A program made the position numbers and the translations under genes. Below are positions 28,637 to 37,657 of a stretch of 64,000 nt of DNA, in pieces. Numbering within the stretch: position 1 is the first letter of the stretch; each line of letters starts with the position of its first letter. Source of the DNA: Gammaproteobacteria bacterium (lineage in GTDB: Bacteria; Pseudomonadota; Gammaproteobacteria; Pseudomonadales; Pseudohongiellaceae). Below the pieces are notes generated by a model, which did not search any database, was not told the DNA's origin, and was given only the letters and a program-made list of their open reading frames with translations. Location of the stretch: NCBI GenBank assembly GCA_041395725.1, contig JAWKZW010000001.1, forward strand, positions 1,798,001 to 1,862,000. Direction: 5' to 3'.

Positions 28637-29260
28637 TCACTGAATCTGGAATCCATCCCTAAAAACCTTAGTGACTGCCTCGAAGTAGCGAGCGTCGAGG
28701 GCGTCGCTAACTTTTGTGTTATTGAGTTTGGCTACTCGATCTCTGCTGATGAACCAGTGCTCGGTTAAGGCGCTGAATAGAGCAAGAATCATGTCGGCAT
28801 CCATGTCTTTTCTGAGTAAGTTCATTTTTTGCAGGTCGTGTATGAAATTGATGCCTTTCTTCTGCAATTCCTGTTCGGTTGCACTAGGCTTGTATTCGCC
28901 TTCGAAGCTCTCTAGCGCGAACATACGTGCAATTTCTGGGTGCTTCTTCAAAAACGAAAAGTAAGCAGTAATCGAGGAGGTAATGCCTTCCTCCGGATTG
29001 CTCTGGACCTCAGAGAACAGTGCTCGTTGTTGTTCAGCATAGGATGCGACAGAGGCATCTTTTACTGCCTTCCAAAGCCCCTGCTTATCGCCAAAATAAT
29101 GGTGGAGCAGGCTCTTGGTAACGCCAGCTTGTTTTGCGATCAGGCTTAGTGAGACAGCGGCATACCCACGCTCCAGAAACAGTGTTGTGGCGGTGCTGAG
29201 TATTACGCCGGAGGTTTTATCGCGATCTCTCTTTTGTGGAGTGGGGGCTTTATCTTTCAT
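28637..29260 (-). CDS. TetR-family transcriptional regulator
   Basis: A 207-residue protein. The N-terminal helix-turn-helix reads ILSTATTLFLERGYAAVSLSLIAKQAGVTKSLLHHYFGDKQGLW, the TetR signature. The C-terminal ligand domain has no recognisable subgroup. A near-perfect palindrome lies 10 bases before its start and is a strong candidate for its own operator. It probably represses itself and the downstream SDR, perhaps the whole cluster, until a ligand binds. Confidence 0.92.
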   Translation of the reverse strand: MKDKAPTPQKRDRDKTSGVILSTATTLFLERGYAAVSLSLIAKQAGVTKSLLHHYFGDKQGLWKAVKDASVASYAEQQRALFSEVQSNPEEGITSSITAYFSFLKKHPEIARMFALESFEGEYKPSATEQELQKKGINFIHDLQKMNLLRKDMDADMILALFSALTEHWFISRDRVAKLNNTKVSDALDARYFEAVTKVFRDGFQIQ

Positions 29261-29269
29261 AAGGGTCTT

Positions 29270-29301
29270 ATTTAATTAACTGGACGGCCGGTCAATTAAA
29301 T
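29270..29301. promoter_or_regulatory. TetR-type palindromic operator
   Basis: The left arm ATTTAATTAACTGG and the right arm CCGGTCAATTAAAT are inverted copies at 12 of 14 positions, around ACGG. It lies immediately before the TetR gene, as expected of autoregulation. Confidence 0.75.
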
Positions 29302-29744
29302 CAGCATGCCTGATAGAATGCAAGTGCTTGATGATCTGGTGGGGCGCGGTAAAAAGATAGCTGCTGATGCCGTTCACTTAATAACTTAGCGGTATTTCCG
29401 AGTTGACAGCAAAGGGGTCAGATTAGTTTGATTTTCGCCGGATTAGTGTTGTCTTCATCGGGGTGGAAGAATCCAAATGGCCTGAGGGCTATTTGTCCCC
29501 CGCGGTCTTCGCGCTGGCGCGCTCGTTGCAAATTGCTGGCGCAATTGGTGATTCGAATTTTGATTAAATCAAAATTCTGACCCACTGTGGGTGGGATGGG
29601 ATAATCAATCGAGTGAGTATGAATGCCCATCCCCCGTTAATGGGGTAGAGCCAAATTCTCACCCTCCGAGCGGCGTTCCGCCGTCTGCGCTGCTGCCGCA
29701 GCTTTCGAACCACATCAGCGATTCTCGTTCAGCCCCTGAACGCC
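29302..29744. repeat. intergenic region holding the right copy of the degenerate direct repeat
   Basis: No gene recognised. GGTGGAAGAATCC-AATGGCCT (from 29462) and GCGCTGGCGCGCTCGTTG (29511-29528) repeat the sequence at 24901-24966. Near 29551 lies a short inverted repeat (AATTTTGATT/AATCAAAATT). Confidence 0.5.
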
Positions 29745-29749
29745 ATATA

Positions 29750-29782
29750 AAAAAAGCCCCGCATTGCGGGGCCTTTTTGTAT
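29750..29782 (-). terminator. terminator of tRNA-Phe
   Basis: GGCCCCGC/GCGGGGC stem with A- and T-tracts on both sides, directly after the 3' end of the tRNA on the minus strand. Confidence 0.8.
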
Positions 29783-29783
29783 A

Positions 29784-29859
<76 letters not shown>

Positions 29860-29921
29860 GTTATGTTGCGAGCCGCGTATTAAACCCTCACGGCTTTTAT
29901 TAGTCAAGGGGCCGGGAGGCG

Positions 29922-30194
29922 CTAGTTATCTTCGGGCACATAGCCCTCGGCCTGGTCGAAATCCTCGTTGCTGAGGAATTTCTCCATTTCCTCCTGCAGG
30001 TACTTGCGGTGCTCTGGATCGGCCATGCTCAGGTGCTTTTCATTGATCAGCATGGTCTGTTGCGACAGCCATTCTGTCCAGGCCTGCTGTGAGACGGATG
30101 CATAGATTTCCTGGCCCTTGGCGCCCGGATAGGGAGGGACCGGCAGTCCTGGCAGGTCTTTCTTGTATTTTCGGCAATGTACGGTGCGGGTCAT
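29922..30194 (-). CDS. yggX: YggX family Fe(II)-trafficking / oxidative-protection protein
   Basis: A 90-residue protein matching the YggX family from end to end: TVHCRKYKKDLPGL at the start with the conserved cysteine, PYPGAKGQEIYASVSQQAWTEWLSQQTMLINE in the middle, and RKYLQEEMEKFL near the end. YggX proteins help keep labile iron from damaging Fe-S proteins. It overlaps the end of mutY by 4 bases, a conserved pairing that may link repair of oxidised DNA with Fe-S protection. Confidence 0.95.
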   Translation of the reverse strand: MTRTVHCRKYKKDLPGLPVPPYPGAKGQEIYASVSQQAWTEWLSQQTMLINEKHLSMADPEHRKYLQEEMEKFLSNEDFDQAEGYVPEDN

Positions 30195-31279
30195 GAATTT
30201 CCTCGTCGGTTGTCGGCGCTATGGGTCTTCGCGCTGCGGAGTTGCAGCTGCTGGAGCAGTTTCTTGACTGGTGCGGCCAGCCCCACTTCAGCGGGTTGGT
30301 CTAATGGATACCACAGCCAGCGCTCGGATTCCATGACCACGTCTGATGCGGTGTGGATTTTCCGGTGGATGGGGGTGATATCCAGGTGGTAGTGACTGAA
30401 TGTATGGCGTACCAGAGGCCAGTCGTCTGGTTCCGAACTGCTGTGGGTCAGGGTGGTGATTTCCGGTACCTGCTCCGGACTGGCAGTTTCCGGGAAGCTC
30501 CACAATCCTCCCCAGATACCGCTGGGCGGGCGTTTTTCCAGTAGCACCTGGTTGTTGTACTCGTTGTGCAGCATGTGCATGACAGTGGCTTTTACGGGCA
30601 GTGTCCGGGCAGGCTTGCGACCGGGGTAGCTGTCAATTGCGTCGGCCTGCCGTGCCTGGCACTGATCGGCAAGCGGGCAGGTCTCACAGGCCGGCCTGGT
30701 CCGGGTGCACACGGTTGCGCCCAGGTCCATGATGGCCTGGGTGTACGCGCCCACCTGCCTGGTCGGGGTCAGCCGCTCCGCCAGTTCCCACAGCTCCCGT
30801 TTGACGGCACTTTGTTCCGGCCAGCCGGCGACGGCAAAGCAGCGGGTCAGCACCCGTTTGACATTCCCGTCCAGGATGGTTGCGCGCTTGCCATGGGCGA
30901 GCGCAACGATGGCACCGGCTGTTGAGCGGCCGATCCCCGGCAGTTCGCAGAGCAGGTCCACCCGCTGGGGAAACGCCCCTTCATAATCCTGTTGCAGAAT
31001 TCCGGCTGCCCTGTGCAGATTCCGTGCCCGGGCGTAGTAACCCAGCCCGGTCCACAGGTGCAACACCTGGTCCAAGTCGGCTTCGGCCAGCGCTTTGACG
31101 GTGGGAAATACTTCGGTAAAGCGTTGGAAGTAGGGTATTACGGTGCCTACCTGGGTCTGCTGCAGCATGATTTCCGATACCCACACCCGGTAGGGGGTCG
31201 GGTTCTGCTGCCAGGGGAGATCTGTCCGGCCATGGCGTTTAAACCAGTGAAGCAGCTTGTCGGCAAATACAGCCATCAA
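30191..31279 (-). CDS. mutY: A/G-specific adenine DNA glycosylase MutY
   Basis: A 362-residue protein. The N-terminal helix-hairpin-helix glycosylase domain holds SEIMLQQTQV with the catalytic glutamate, LPGIGRSTAGAI and ILDGNVKRVL with the catalytic aspartate. The four Fe-S cysteines are in CTRTRPACETCPLADQC (C-x6-C-x2-C-x5-C). A C-terminal MutT-like domain (EKRPPSGIWGGLWSFPE) recognises 8-oxoguanine. It removes adenine mispaired with 8-oxoG. It sits between an asmA-like gene and yggX, an arrangement common in gammaproteobacteria. Confidence 0.97.
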   Translation of the reverse strand: MMAVFADKLLHWFKRHGRTDLPWQQNPTPYRVWVSEIMLQQTQVGTVIPYFQRFTEVFPTVKALAEADLDQVLHLWTGLGYYARARNLHRAAGILQQDYEGAFPQRVDLLCELPGIGRSTAGAIVALAHGKRATILDGNVKRVLTRCFAVAGWPEQSAVKRELWELAERLTPTRQVGAYTQAIMDLGATVCTRTRPACETCPLADQCQARQADAIDSYPGRKPARTLPVKATVMHMLHNEYNNQVLLEKRPPSGIWGGLWSFPETASPEQVPEITTLTHSSSEPDDWPLVRHTFSHYHLDITPIHRKIHTASDVVMESERWLWYPLDQPAEVGLAAPVKKLLQQLQLRSAKTHSADNRRGNS

Positions 31280-31304
31280 CTCACCCGGGCAGTCACGAGA
31301 ACAG

Positions 31305-33527
31305 TCAGAAGTTTCCCGTGCCTGGAAAAGTGCCGGGTTCTGCCCGCAGGCGCTGAGCTGGTTGCAGCACTTGATCAGGTGGAGGAGTCTGGTCAGACAG
31401 CGGGTCCTGGCCAGGCGTCAGATCCTGACCCGAAGGCAGGGTTTGTTCCAGCGGCAGCGCTGGTGCTGGCAGCAGGTTAACCAGCAACCCACTGGTGAAA
31501 GTCTGCAGCGCTTCCGGTACCTGGTCCAGTATCACCTCATCCGGCTGAATCACCAGGGTTTCGCTGTCCAGCTGGTTAAAGATGTCTCTCACCTGAGCCA
31601 GGTCGGGGCGGCAGAAGCGATTGACCGGCTCATCGAAACCGGCACTGCATTGCACTGGCCAGGATACGTTGTGATAGCGTGGATTGAGAGGAATGGTCTG
31701 GGTAAAGGGCTCACTCAGAAGGGTGAAGACAAGGTCATAGTTGAAACGCTGCTGGTCCAGGTTGATGCCGCCGGTGCCGGTGATGTCAAAGTTGTCCAGG
31801 CGCACCTTGATCTGTTGATCTGCTTCCATGCCGTTGGTGGTAATCGCGTAGCCCCTGAGTTCATTGAAGCGGATGGCATCGGGCCAGCTCTGGAAGGCTT
31901 CCCCCGCGGGACTGAGCACCGATATGGCGTTGAATACCTGTTTGACGATGCCGATGTCTACGGAACTGTTGGCCATGGCAAAGCTGGTTGCGCCGGAGAG
32001 GCTTGTCATCCAGTCGGCCAGGCTAGTACCGGTGCCCGTATAGTGTGATTCCTGGCTCAGGCGCCCGGCCAGCGTGCCGGGTACGACTAACGGAAGTGGC
32101 AGGTCGGCGACATTAATATCGGTGGCAAACAGATCCAGCGTAACCTGCGGCAGCGCTACTGCGCTGTTGAGGCGCAGGTTACCTTCGACGGAACCGTCCA
32201 GCAGGCTGGATGGCTGCAACTCAATGTCGAGGATTCCGCTTTCCAGGTTGGTAAAAAGGGTGAGATTGCCAAACTGAAGGTTGCCGGTAAACAGGGAGCC
32301 TATCCCCACGGAGCCCTGCACATTGACCCCTGACCGCAGGCTGTCGGGAACCGTCAGCCTGGCGAGAAACCCGGGTTCCTGGTCGTCAGACACAACACTT
32401 TGAACACCCTGATCGTCGATCCCCGGTATCGGTTCAGGCTGATTGTTATCGGCAGACAGGTAGGGTGACAGATCCAGCGCACTGGTCTGCACATTAAAGC
32501 GGGCATTGGTGGGTAACAAGCCGTTGGCAAAACGCACGTTGGCGTCCAGATCCATTCGCATCTCACCCAGGGTGGCGACCAATTCAGGCAGTTCTATGCC
32601 AGTCCTGTCACCGCTGATGCTGGCCTGCAGACGGGTACGCCAGATGGCATTCTCACTGAATCCTGGCAGTCTCGGCTGTGCTGCCGGCTCTGTTTCGCCG
32701 AACAGGTTTTTCATCAGGTCGTCCAGGGCGAACTCGCTGGTTGTCAGCTGCGCCTGCCAGTCGGGCTGACCGAACAGGTTCTGCAGCCGGAATTCGCCTT
32801 CCAGCCGGGCCGGGGTCACGGCCAGCTGGATGTCGGCGAGGGATACCTCCCCGTCTTCCAGGTTCATGCTTCCGGTGGTGCTGAGGGTGATGGGCCAGGG
32901 CCGGGGCGCGGCCGGGAAAACCAGTTCAAAGCTGGCCTGCACAGGAAACGGCCGGCCACTGGCGTTGCTGTCCTGACTGTTTACCTCCAGGCCGCGAATG
33001 CTGTAATAGTAGCCCTGCTGCAGGTTCTGGATATCCACGCTGGCATTGGCAATGGAAATAAAGTTGAAGCGGGTCGTCAGTGCCGGCTCCGCGTCACTGT
33101 TCTGACCAGAAGCGGCCCCCTGCAAGCGGCGCAGGCGCTCGGTGGCCCACAGTGAATTGCCATCCGCGTCCACGTACCAGTTGAAATGGAAGTTGTCGGC
33201 CCGCAGCTCTTCCACCAGCAGGCGCCCACTCAACAGCTCACGGGGATTTACCCGCAGGCTTACCTGCGACGAGGAGGCCAGCTCCTGGGGGCGCTGTGGA
33301 TTGCGCAGGCGCACATCATTCAGGGTTACGCCAACGTAGGGCTGCCAGGATACGGCCACATCGCCGGCGATGTTGAGTTCCAGCCCGGTGGCTTCGTAAG
33401 CCGCTTCTTCGATAGCCTGGCGATACTGGTCGGGGTCGATAATCACAACCAGAGCGACCACCGCCGAAACAATCACGGCCACGAGGGTGCCGAGGATGAT
33501 CAGTGTTATGCGTAGCAGTCTGGACAT
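31305..33527 (-). CDS. AsmA family envelope protein
   Basis: A 740-residue protein with one N-terminal membrane helix (ITLIILGTLVAVIVSAVVALVVI). A typical AsmA start follows (AIEEAAYEATGLELNIAGDVAVSWQPYVGVTLNDVRLRNP). The long periplasmic part is beta-rich, and the C-terminal GYAITTNGMEADQQIKVRLDNFDITGTGGINLDQQRFNYDL is the AsmA C-domain. AsmA-like proteins are thought to move lipids between membranes or affect outer-membrane assembly. The last 50 residues are a Pro/Gln/Leu-rich low-complexity tail (PLEQTLPSGQDLTPGQDP), which is unusual. The gene is followed by mutY after 25 bases. Confidence 0.85.
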   Translation of the reverse strand: MSRLLRITLIILGTLVAVIVSAVVALVVIIDPDQYRQAIEEAAYEATGLELNIAGDVAVSWQPYVGVTLNDVRLRNPQRPQELASSSQVSLRVNPRELLSGRLLVEELRADNFHFNWYVDADGNSLWATERLRRLQGAASGQNSDAEPALTTRFNFISIANASVDIQNLQQGYYYSIRGLEVNSQDSNASGRPFPVQASFELVFPAAPRPWPITLSTTGSMNLEDGEVSLADIQLAVTPARLEGEFRLQNLFGQPDWQAQLTTSEFALDDLMKNLFGETEPAAQPRLPGFSENAIWRTRLQASISGDRTGIELPELVATLGEMRMDLDANVRFANGLLPTNARFNVQTSALDLSPYLSADNNQPEPIPGIDDQGVQSVVSDDQEPGFLARLTVPDSLRSGVNVQGSVGIGSLFTGNLQFGNLTLFTNLESGILDIELQPSSLLDGSVEGNLRLNSAVALPQVTLDLFATDINVADLPLPLVVPGTLAGRLSQESHYTGTGTSLADWMTSLSGATSFAMANSSVDIGIVKQVFNAISVLSPAGEAFQSWPDAIRFNELRGYAITTNGMEADQQIKVRLDNFDITGTGGINLDQQRFNYDLVFTLLSEPFTQTIPLNPRYHNVSWPVQCSAGFDEPVNRFCRPDLAQVRDIFNQLDSETLVIQPDEVILDQVPEALQTFTSGLLVNLLPAPALPLEQTLPSGQDLTPGQDPLSDQTPPPDQVLQPAQRLRAEPGTFPGTGNF

Positions 33528-33687
33528 CGCTATGTTTAGTCTCGCTGGTATCGTCTAAAGGGATTCACGGCCCGGATATCACCCGCTCCCAGGGCATGAT
33601 GGGGGATTTCAGCGGGTGGGACGGGAAGGCGCTAGTGTACCGGATGGTCGCGTTACTTTCATCCCGGCTTTCACCCCAGTTTATATC

Positions 33688-33733
33688 ACGGCTTTTATTG
33701 CGGCTTTTATTGCGACAAGGGGCGCTTTATAAT
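33688..33733 (+). promoter_or_regulatory. probable hisB promoter with tandem repeat
   Basis: Two direct copies of CGGCTTTTATTG lie at 33689-33712, followed by a perfect TATAAT at 33728-33733. That is 56 bases before hisB. The matching -35 region (TTTTAT) is poor, so activation or an upstream element may be needed. Confidence 0.45.
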
Positions 33734-33788
33734 GCGCGTCTTTACTTCCAAGGAGCGGTGGTCCGTCCCGGAACCGTAACCTGACCTC

Positions 33789-34379
33789 ATGTCAGAAAGA
33801 TCCGCCAGCGTAGAACGTAACACCAAAGAAACCCAGATCGCAGTCAGCGTAAACCTGGACGGCAGCGGGAAGCTGTCGGCCGACACCGGCCTGCCCTTCC
33901 TGGAACACATGCTCGATCAGATAGCCCGTCACGGCCTGATCGATATGGACATCAAGGCAACCGGCGACCTGGAGATCGATGCCCACCACACGGTGGAGGA
34001 TCTCGGTATCACGTTGGGTCAGGCCTTTAACAAGGCGCTGGACAGAACCGGTATCCGCCGTTATGGCCATTCCTATGTGCCACTGGACGAGGCGCTGTCC
34101 CGGGTGGTGATCGATTTCTCCGGGCGGCCCGGGCTGGAGTACAAGGTGCAGTTCGCCCGGGGTACGGTCGGTGACTTCGATGTGGACCTGTTCTACGAGT
34201 TCTTTCAGGGGTTTGTGAATCACGCGCTTGTTACGCTGCATATCGACAATATCCGTGGTCGTAACGCCCATCACCAGATCGAGACCATCTTCAAGGCATT
34301 TGGTCGGGCACTGCGCATGGCTATGGAAATCGACCCACGGGCCAGCGGTGTCATCCCTTCCACCAAAGGGTCACTCTAA
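33789..34379 (+). CDS. hisB: imidazoleglycerol-phosphate dehydratase
   Basis: A 196-residue monofunctional HisB without the phosphatase domain of enterics. It carries the manganese-binding motifs DAHHTVEDLGITLG and DNIRGRNAHHQIETIFKAFGRALR, and the substrate segment FLEHMLDQIARHG. It catalyses the sixth step of histidine synthesis. It is the first gene of the his cluster hisB-hisH-hisA-hisF, which diverges from the asmA-mutY-yggX group. Confidence 0.97.
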   Translation: MSERSASVERNTKETQIAVSVNLDGSGKLSADTGLPFLEHMLDQIARHGLIDMDIKATGDLEIDAHHTVEDLGITLGQAFNKALDRTGIRRYGHSYVPLDEALSRVVIDFSGRPGLEYKVQFARGTVGDFDVDLFYEFFQGFVNHALVTLHIDNIRGRNAHHQIETIFKAFGRALRMAMEIDPRASGVIPSTKGSL

Positions 34380-34453
34380 AGAAGTTCTGATCAAGTCCAT
34401 GAATTCCCGTAATACCCGGCGCTCATCTGCCCTAACAGGCCAGCAGTCATTCA

Positions 34454-35113
34454 ATGAATAAAGTTGCGGTTATCGATTACGGTATGGGAAATCTCCACTC
34501 GGTTTCCAAGGCCGTCGAGTTTGTTGCCAGGGAAGCGGGGCTCACCGTGCAGGTGGATGTTACCGATAACCCCGACCTGATCAGGCAGGCCGATCGGGTG
34601 ATTTTCCCCGGGGTCGGTGCGATCCGCGACTGTATGGCCGAAATTCGACGGCACGGTATCGACGGGCTGGTTGCCGAAATCTCTCAGACCAAACCTGTAC
34701 TGGCCATCTGTGTAGGGTTTCAGGCATTGATGGAATACAGCGAAGAAAACAACGGCGTGGCGTGTCTGGGCATCGCCCGTGGCAGGGTCAGGTATTTCGG
34801 TGACTCTCTGGCCGAGCAGGACGGCGAACGTCTCAAGGTGCCACACATGGGCTGGAACTGCGTGAAGCAGACCCTGGACCATCCGCTATGGGAAGGGATC
34901 GCGGACAACAGCCGATTCTACTTCGTGCACAGTTATTACATAGACGCCGATCCGTCGGAGCAGGTGGCGGGTATCACACATTATGGTCTCGATTTTGCCG
35001 CCGCGTTGAGCAAAGGCAATATATTCGCCGTGCAGTTTCATCCGGAGAAGAGCCAGGATGTCGGGTTACGCCTGTTGAGAAATTTTCTTTACTGGGAAGG
35101 AGTACAGTCGTGA
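34454..35113 (+). CDS. hisH: imidazole glycerol phosphate synthase, glutaminase subunit
   Basis: A 219-residue class I amidotransferase. The nucleophile cysteine is in VLAICVGFQALM (usually GICLGMQ), and the His-Glu pair is in VQFHPEKSQ. VIDYGMGNLHSV at the start is typical of HisH. It supplies ammonia to HisF. It overlaps hisA by 4 bases (GTGA). The variant around the cysteine is conservative and the triad is complete. Confidence 0.97.
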   Translation: MNKVAVIDYGMGNLHSVSKAVEFVAREAGLTVQVDVTDNPDLIRQADRVIFPGVGAIRDCMAEIRRHGIDGLVAEISQTKPVLAICVGFQALMEYSEENNGVACLGIARGRVRYFGDSLAEQDGERLKVPHMGWNCVKQTLDHPLWEGIADNSRFYFVHSYYIDADPSEQVAGITHYGLDFAAALSKGNIFAVQFHPEKSQDVGLRLLRNFLYWEGVQS

Positions 35114-35853
35114 TCGTCATTCCTGCAATTGATCTGAAAGACGGCCAGTGTGTGCGCCTCAAGCAGGGTCGCATGGAAGACAGCACAGTGTTCTCCGACG
35201 ATCCGGTTCAGATGGCCAGACACTGGCAGGAGCAGGGCGCACGTCGACTGCACCTGGTGGATCTCAACGGAGCCTTTGCAGGCGAGCCGGTCAATGGTGA
35301 AATCGTCAAACGAATCGCCACTGAACTGCCGGATCTGCCACTTCAGATAGGCGGTGGAATCCGGGAGCTGGCCACGATCCAGAGCTACCTGGATGCCGGT
35401 GTGAGTTATGTGATTATCGGCACCAGAGCCGTGGAGGACCCGGATTTTGTCCGGCTTGCCTGCCAGGAGTTTCCCGGGCAGGTTATCGTCGGCCTGGATG
35501 CCAGGGATGGACTGGTGGCGACCGACGGCTGGGCCAATGTATCCAAGCTGACGGCGATTGAACTGGCCCGGGCTTTTTCTGATTTTGGCGTAAGCGCGAT
35601 CGTTTATACGGACATCGCCCGGGACGGGATGATGCAGGGCGTCAACGTTGAAGCCACCGTGAAGCTGGCGGAGCAGTCTTCCATACCTGTCATCGCCTCA
35701 GGCGGTATCACCACGATTGACGACATCGCCGCATTACAGGCTGTCTGCAAGACCACTACCGGTGGAGGTATCCTCGGCGCAATCACGGGTCGGGCGATCT
35801 ACGAAGGCACCCTCGACCTGGGTGACGCCCAGCGGCTTCTCGATAAAGGTTAA
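35110..35853 (+). CDS. hisA: phosphoribosylformimino-5-aminoimidazole carboxamide ribotide isomerase
   Basis: A 247-residue TIM-barrel enzyme starting at the GTG that overlaps the hisH stop. The first catalytic aspartate is in IPAIDLKDGQCVRL and the second in YTDIARDGMMQG. Phosphate-binding segments are QIGGGIREL and ASGGITTIDDI. The start was chosen because the family begins at MIVIPAIDLK. The product feeds HisHF. The gene ends 246 bases before hisF, a wider gap than usual. Confidence 0.97.
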   Translation: MIVIPAIDLKDGQCVRLKQGRMEDSTVFSDDPVQMARHWQEQGARRLHLVDLNGAFAGEPVNGEIVKRIATELPDLPLQIGGGIRELATIQSYLDAGVSYVIIGTRAVEDPDFVRLACQEFPGQVIVGLDARDGLVATDGWANVSKLTAIELARAFSDFGVSAIVYTDIARDGMMQGVNVEATVKLAEQSSIPVIASGGITTIDDIAALQAVCKTTTGGGILGAITGRAIYEGTLDLGDAQRLLDKG

Positions 35854-36099
35854 GCTTGCCTGGCTTCCTTATCCAGAGGGAACATGATTCACAACCAGAG
35901 GTGAAAACTCCGCGACCACCGCACTTTGAAGAACACAGGGAGCAGGTATTCCACGCGCCGGAACGCCCGAGCAAAGCAGGGCGGCTGCATGCTGTCCCGG
36001 TCGATATTTTAGGGTAATAAAAAAATATTGAATTATTGGTAAATTACTTGGCTGGTCGGTCTATTGGTGGCCAGGCATTTTTTTCGCGGAGGCAAATCC

Positions 36100-36873
36100 A
36101 TGGCACTGGCAAAACGCATCATTCCCTGTCTCGACTGTGACAAGGGGCGCGTGGTGAAAGGGGTGAAGTTTGTCGACATACGCGATGCCGGCGATCCGGT
36201 TGAAGTATCACGCCGCTACTGTGAGGCGGGCGCAGACGAAATAACCTTTCTGGATATCACTGCCAGCAACGAAGGGCGGGATACCACCGTGGAAACTGTC
36301 AAGGCAATTGCCGGGCAGGTTTTCATACCACTTACCGTGGGCGGCGGGATTCGCACTCTGGAAGATATCCGCACCATGCTTAACGCGGGAGCCGACAAGG
36401 TTTCCATCAACACGGCCGCGGTGAATAACCCTGAGTTCGTCAGGCAGGCGGCGCAGCGTTTCGGATCACAGTGCATTGTAGTCGCTATCGACGCCAAGAA
36501 AGTAAGCAAGGAAGGCGAGCCCGATCGCTGGGAAATTTTTACCCATGGCGGGCGCAATCCCACCGGTCTCGATGCCGTTGAATGGGCGCGTAAAATGGTG
36601 GCGTACGGCGCCGGCGAGATCCTGCTTACCAGCATGGACAGGGACGGCACCAAGGCAGGTTTTGATCTGGCGCTGAACCGGGCTGTCAGCGATGCGGTTC
36701 CAGTGCCCGTTATCGCTTCCGGTGGGGTCGGCAATCTGCAGCACCTTGTTGATGGTGTGCAGCAGGGCCATGCCGATGCCGTCCTGGCGGCCAGTATATT
36801 TCACTTCGGCGAATACAGTATTCAGGACGCCAAGCGGCACATGGCGGAGCACGGTATCACCGTGCGTGATTGA
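36100..36873 (+). CDS. hisF: imidazole glycerol phosphate synthase, cyclase subunit
   Basis: A 257-residue TIM-barrel cyclase. The start is ATG 36100 behind GGAGG; an upstream in-frame start at 36064 would add a tail foreign to the family. The catalytic aspartates are in IPCLDCDKGRVVKGVKF and TSMDRDGTKAGFD, with VGGGIRTLEDI and ASGGVGNLQHL as phosphate sites. It pairs with HisH. The preceding 246-base gap contains an AT-rich stretch (36010-36055) that could hold a separate promoter. Confidence 0.97.
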   Translation: MALAKRIIPCLDCDKGRVVKGVKFVDIRDAGDPVEVSRRYCEAGADEITFLDITASNEGRDTTVETVKAIAGQVFIPLTVGGGIRTLEDIRTMLNAGADKVSINTAAVNNPEFVRQAAQRFGSQCIVVAIDAKKVSKEGEPDRWEIFTHGGRNPTGLDAVEWARKMVAYGAGEILLTSMDRDGTKAGFDLALNRAVSDAVPVPVIASGGVGNLQHLVDGVQQGHADAVLAASIFHFGEYSIQDAKRHMAEHGITVRD

Positions 36874-37030
36874 GGGGCAGTGGACTGATTTCGGAATCAT
36901 TTATCGGGGTCGGTGATGGCGTTTAAATCTGTATCCCGCAAAATAAACAGATAAGTTAAAGAAATAATATTCCATATCCAGCGGCACAATTATTGTGAGC
37001 TTCACGCAGCCGAATCAGATGGGGGTCAAG

Positions 37031-37450
37031 ATGAAGATAGCTCAAACCGATGATGAGATAATGGCCTGTTTCGATGTCATGAAACAGCTTCGGCCGCGGT
37101 TGGAGAAAGAGACCTGGTTGGCTACTGTGCGGGATATGGGATCGGAGGGCTATGCGCTTGCGTATCTGACCAGCGGCGATTCTGTCGCGGCGGTAGCCGG
37201 CTATTATATATGCCACAAACTGTCAGTGCACGGCAGATCCCTGTATGTCTATGACCTGGTAACCGATGACAAGCATCGCTCCGAAGGTTACGGAAAACAG
37301 CTTATCGATGCGTTAAAGGAACTGGCCAGAACTCAGGGCTGTGTCGCCATCGAGCTGGATTCCGGTGTACAGCGTTTCGGTGCCCACCGCTTTTATCTCC
37401 GCGAAGGTTTTCATATTTCTTCCCACCATTTCACCTGTGAGTTGGACTGA
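37031..37450 (+). CDS. GNAT-family N-acetyltransferase
   Basis: A 139-residue protein starting at ATG 37031 behind GGGGG; in-frame starts at 36995 and 37019 are less well placed. The acetyl-CoA binding motif is VYDLVTDDKHRSEGYGKQLIDALKELA, followed by FYLREGFHISSHHF, the usual end of GNAT domains. The acceptor substrate is unknown. It is a single gene between the his cluster and a secreted protein gene. Confidence 0.85.
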   Translation: MKIAQTDDEIMACFDVMKQLRPRLEKETWLATVRDMGSEGYALAYLTSGDSVAAVAGYYICHKLSVHGRSLYVYDLVTDDKHRSEGYGKQLIDALKELARTQGCVAIELDSGVQRFGAHRFYLREGFHISSHHFTCELD

Positions 37451-37657
37451 CAGGCTGCTGAAAGCTCATTCAGTTTGCTATTCCGGTTGACGGCCTGAAA
37501 ATACCTTTTGGTCACCCGCAAGCGCGGTTTTGATCCAAGGTGTGCGTTATTGGGCCTGTCCAGGCAGCTGAATAGAAAAACCCCCGATTTCGTTAATCTT
37601 ACATACAGCTTGTCTCCTTAAACTGGAACTACACAGTAGAGAAAGGAGGGAGCAACC

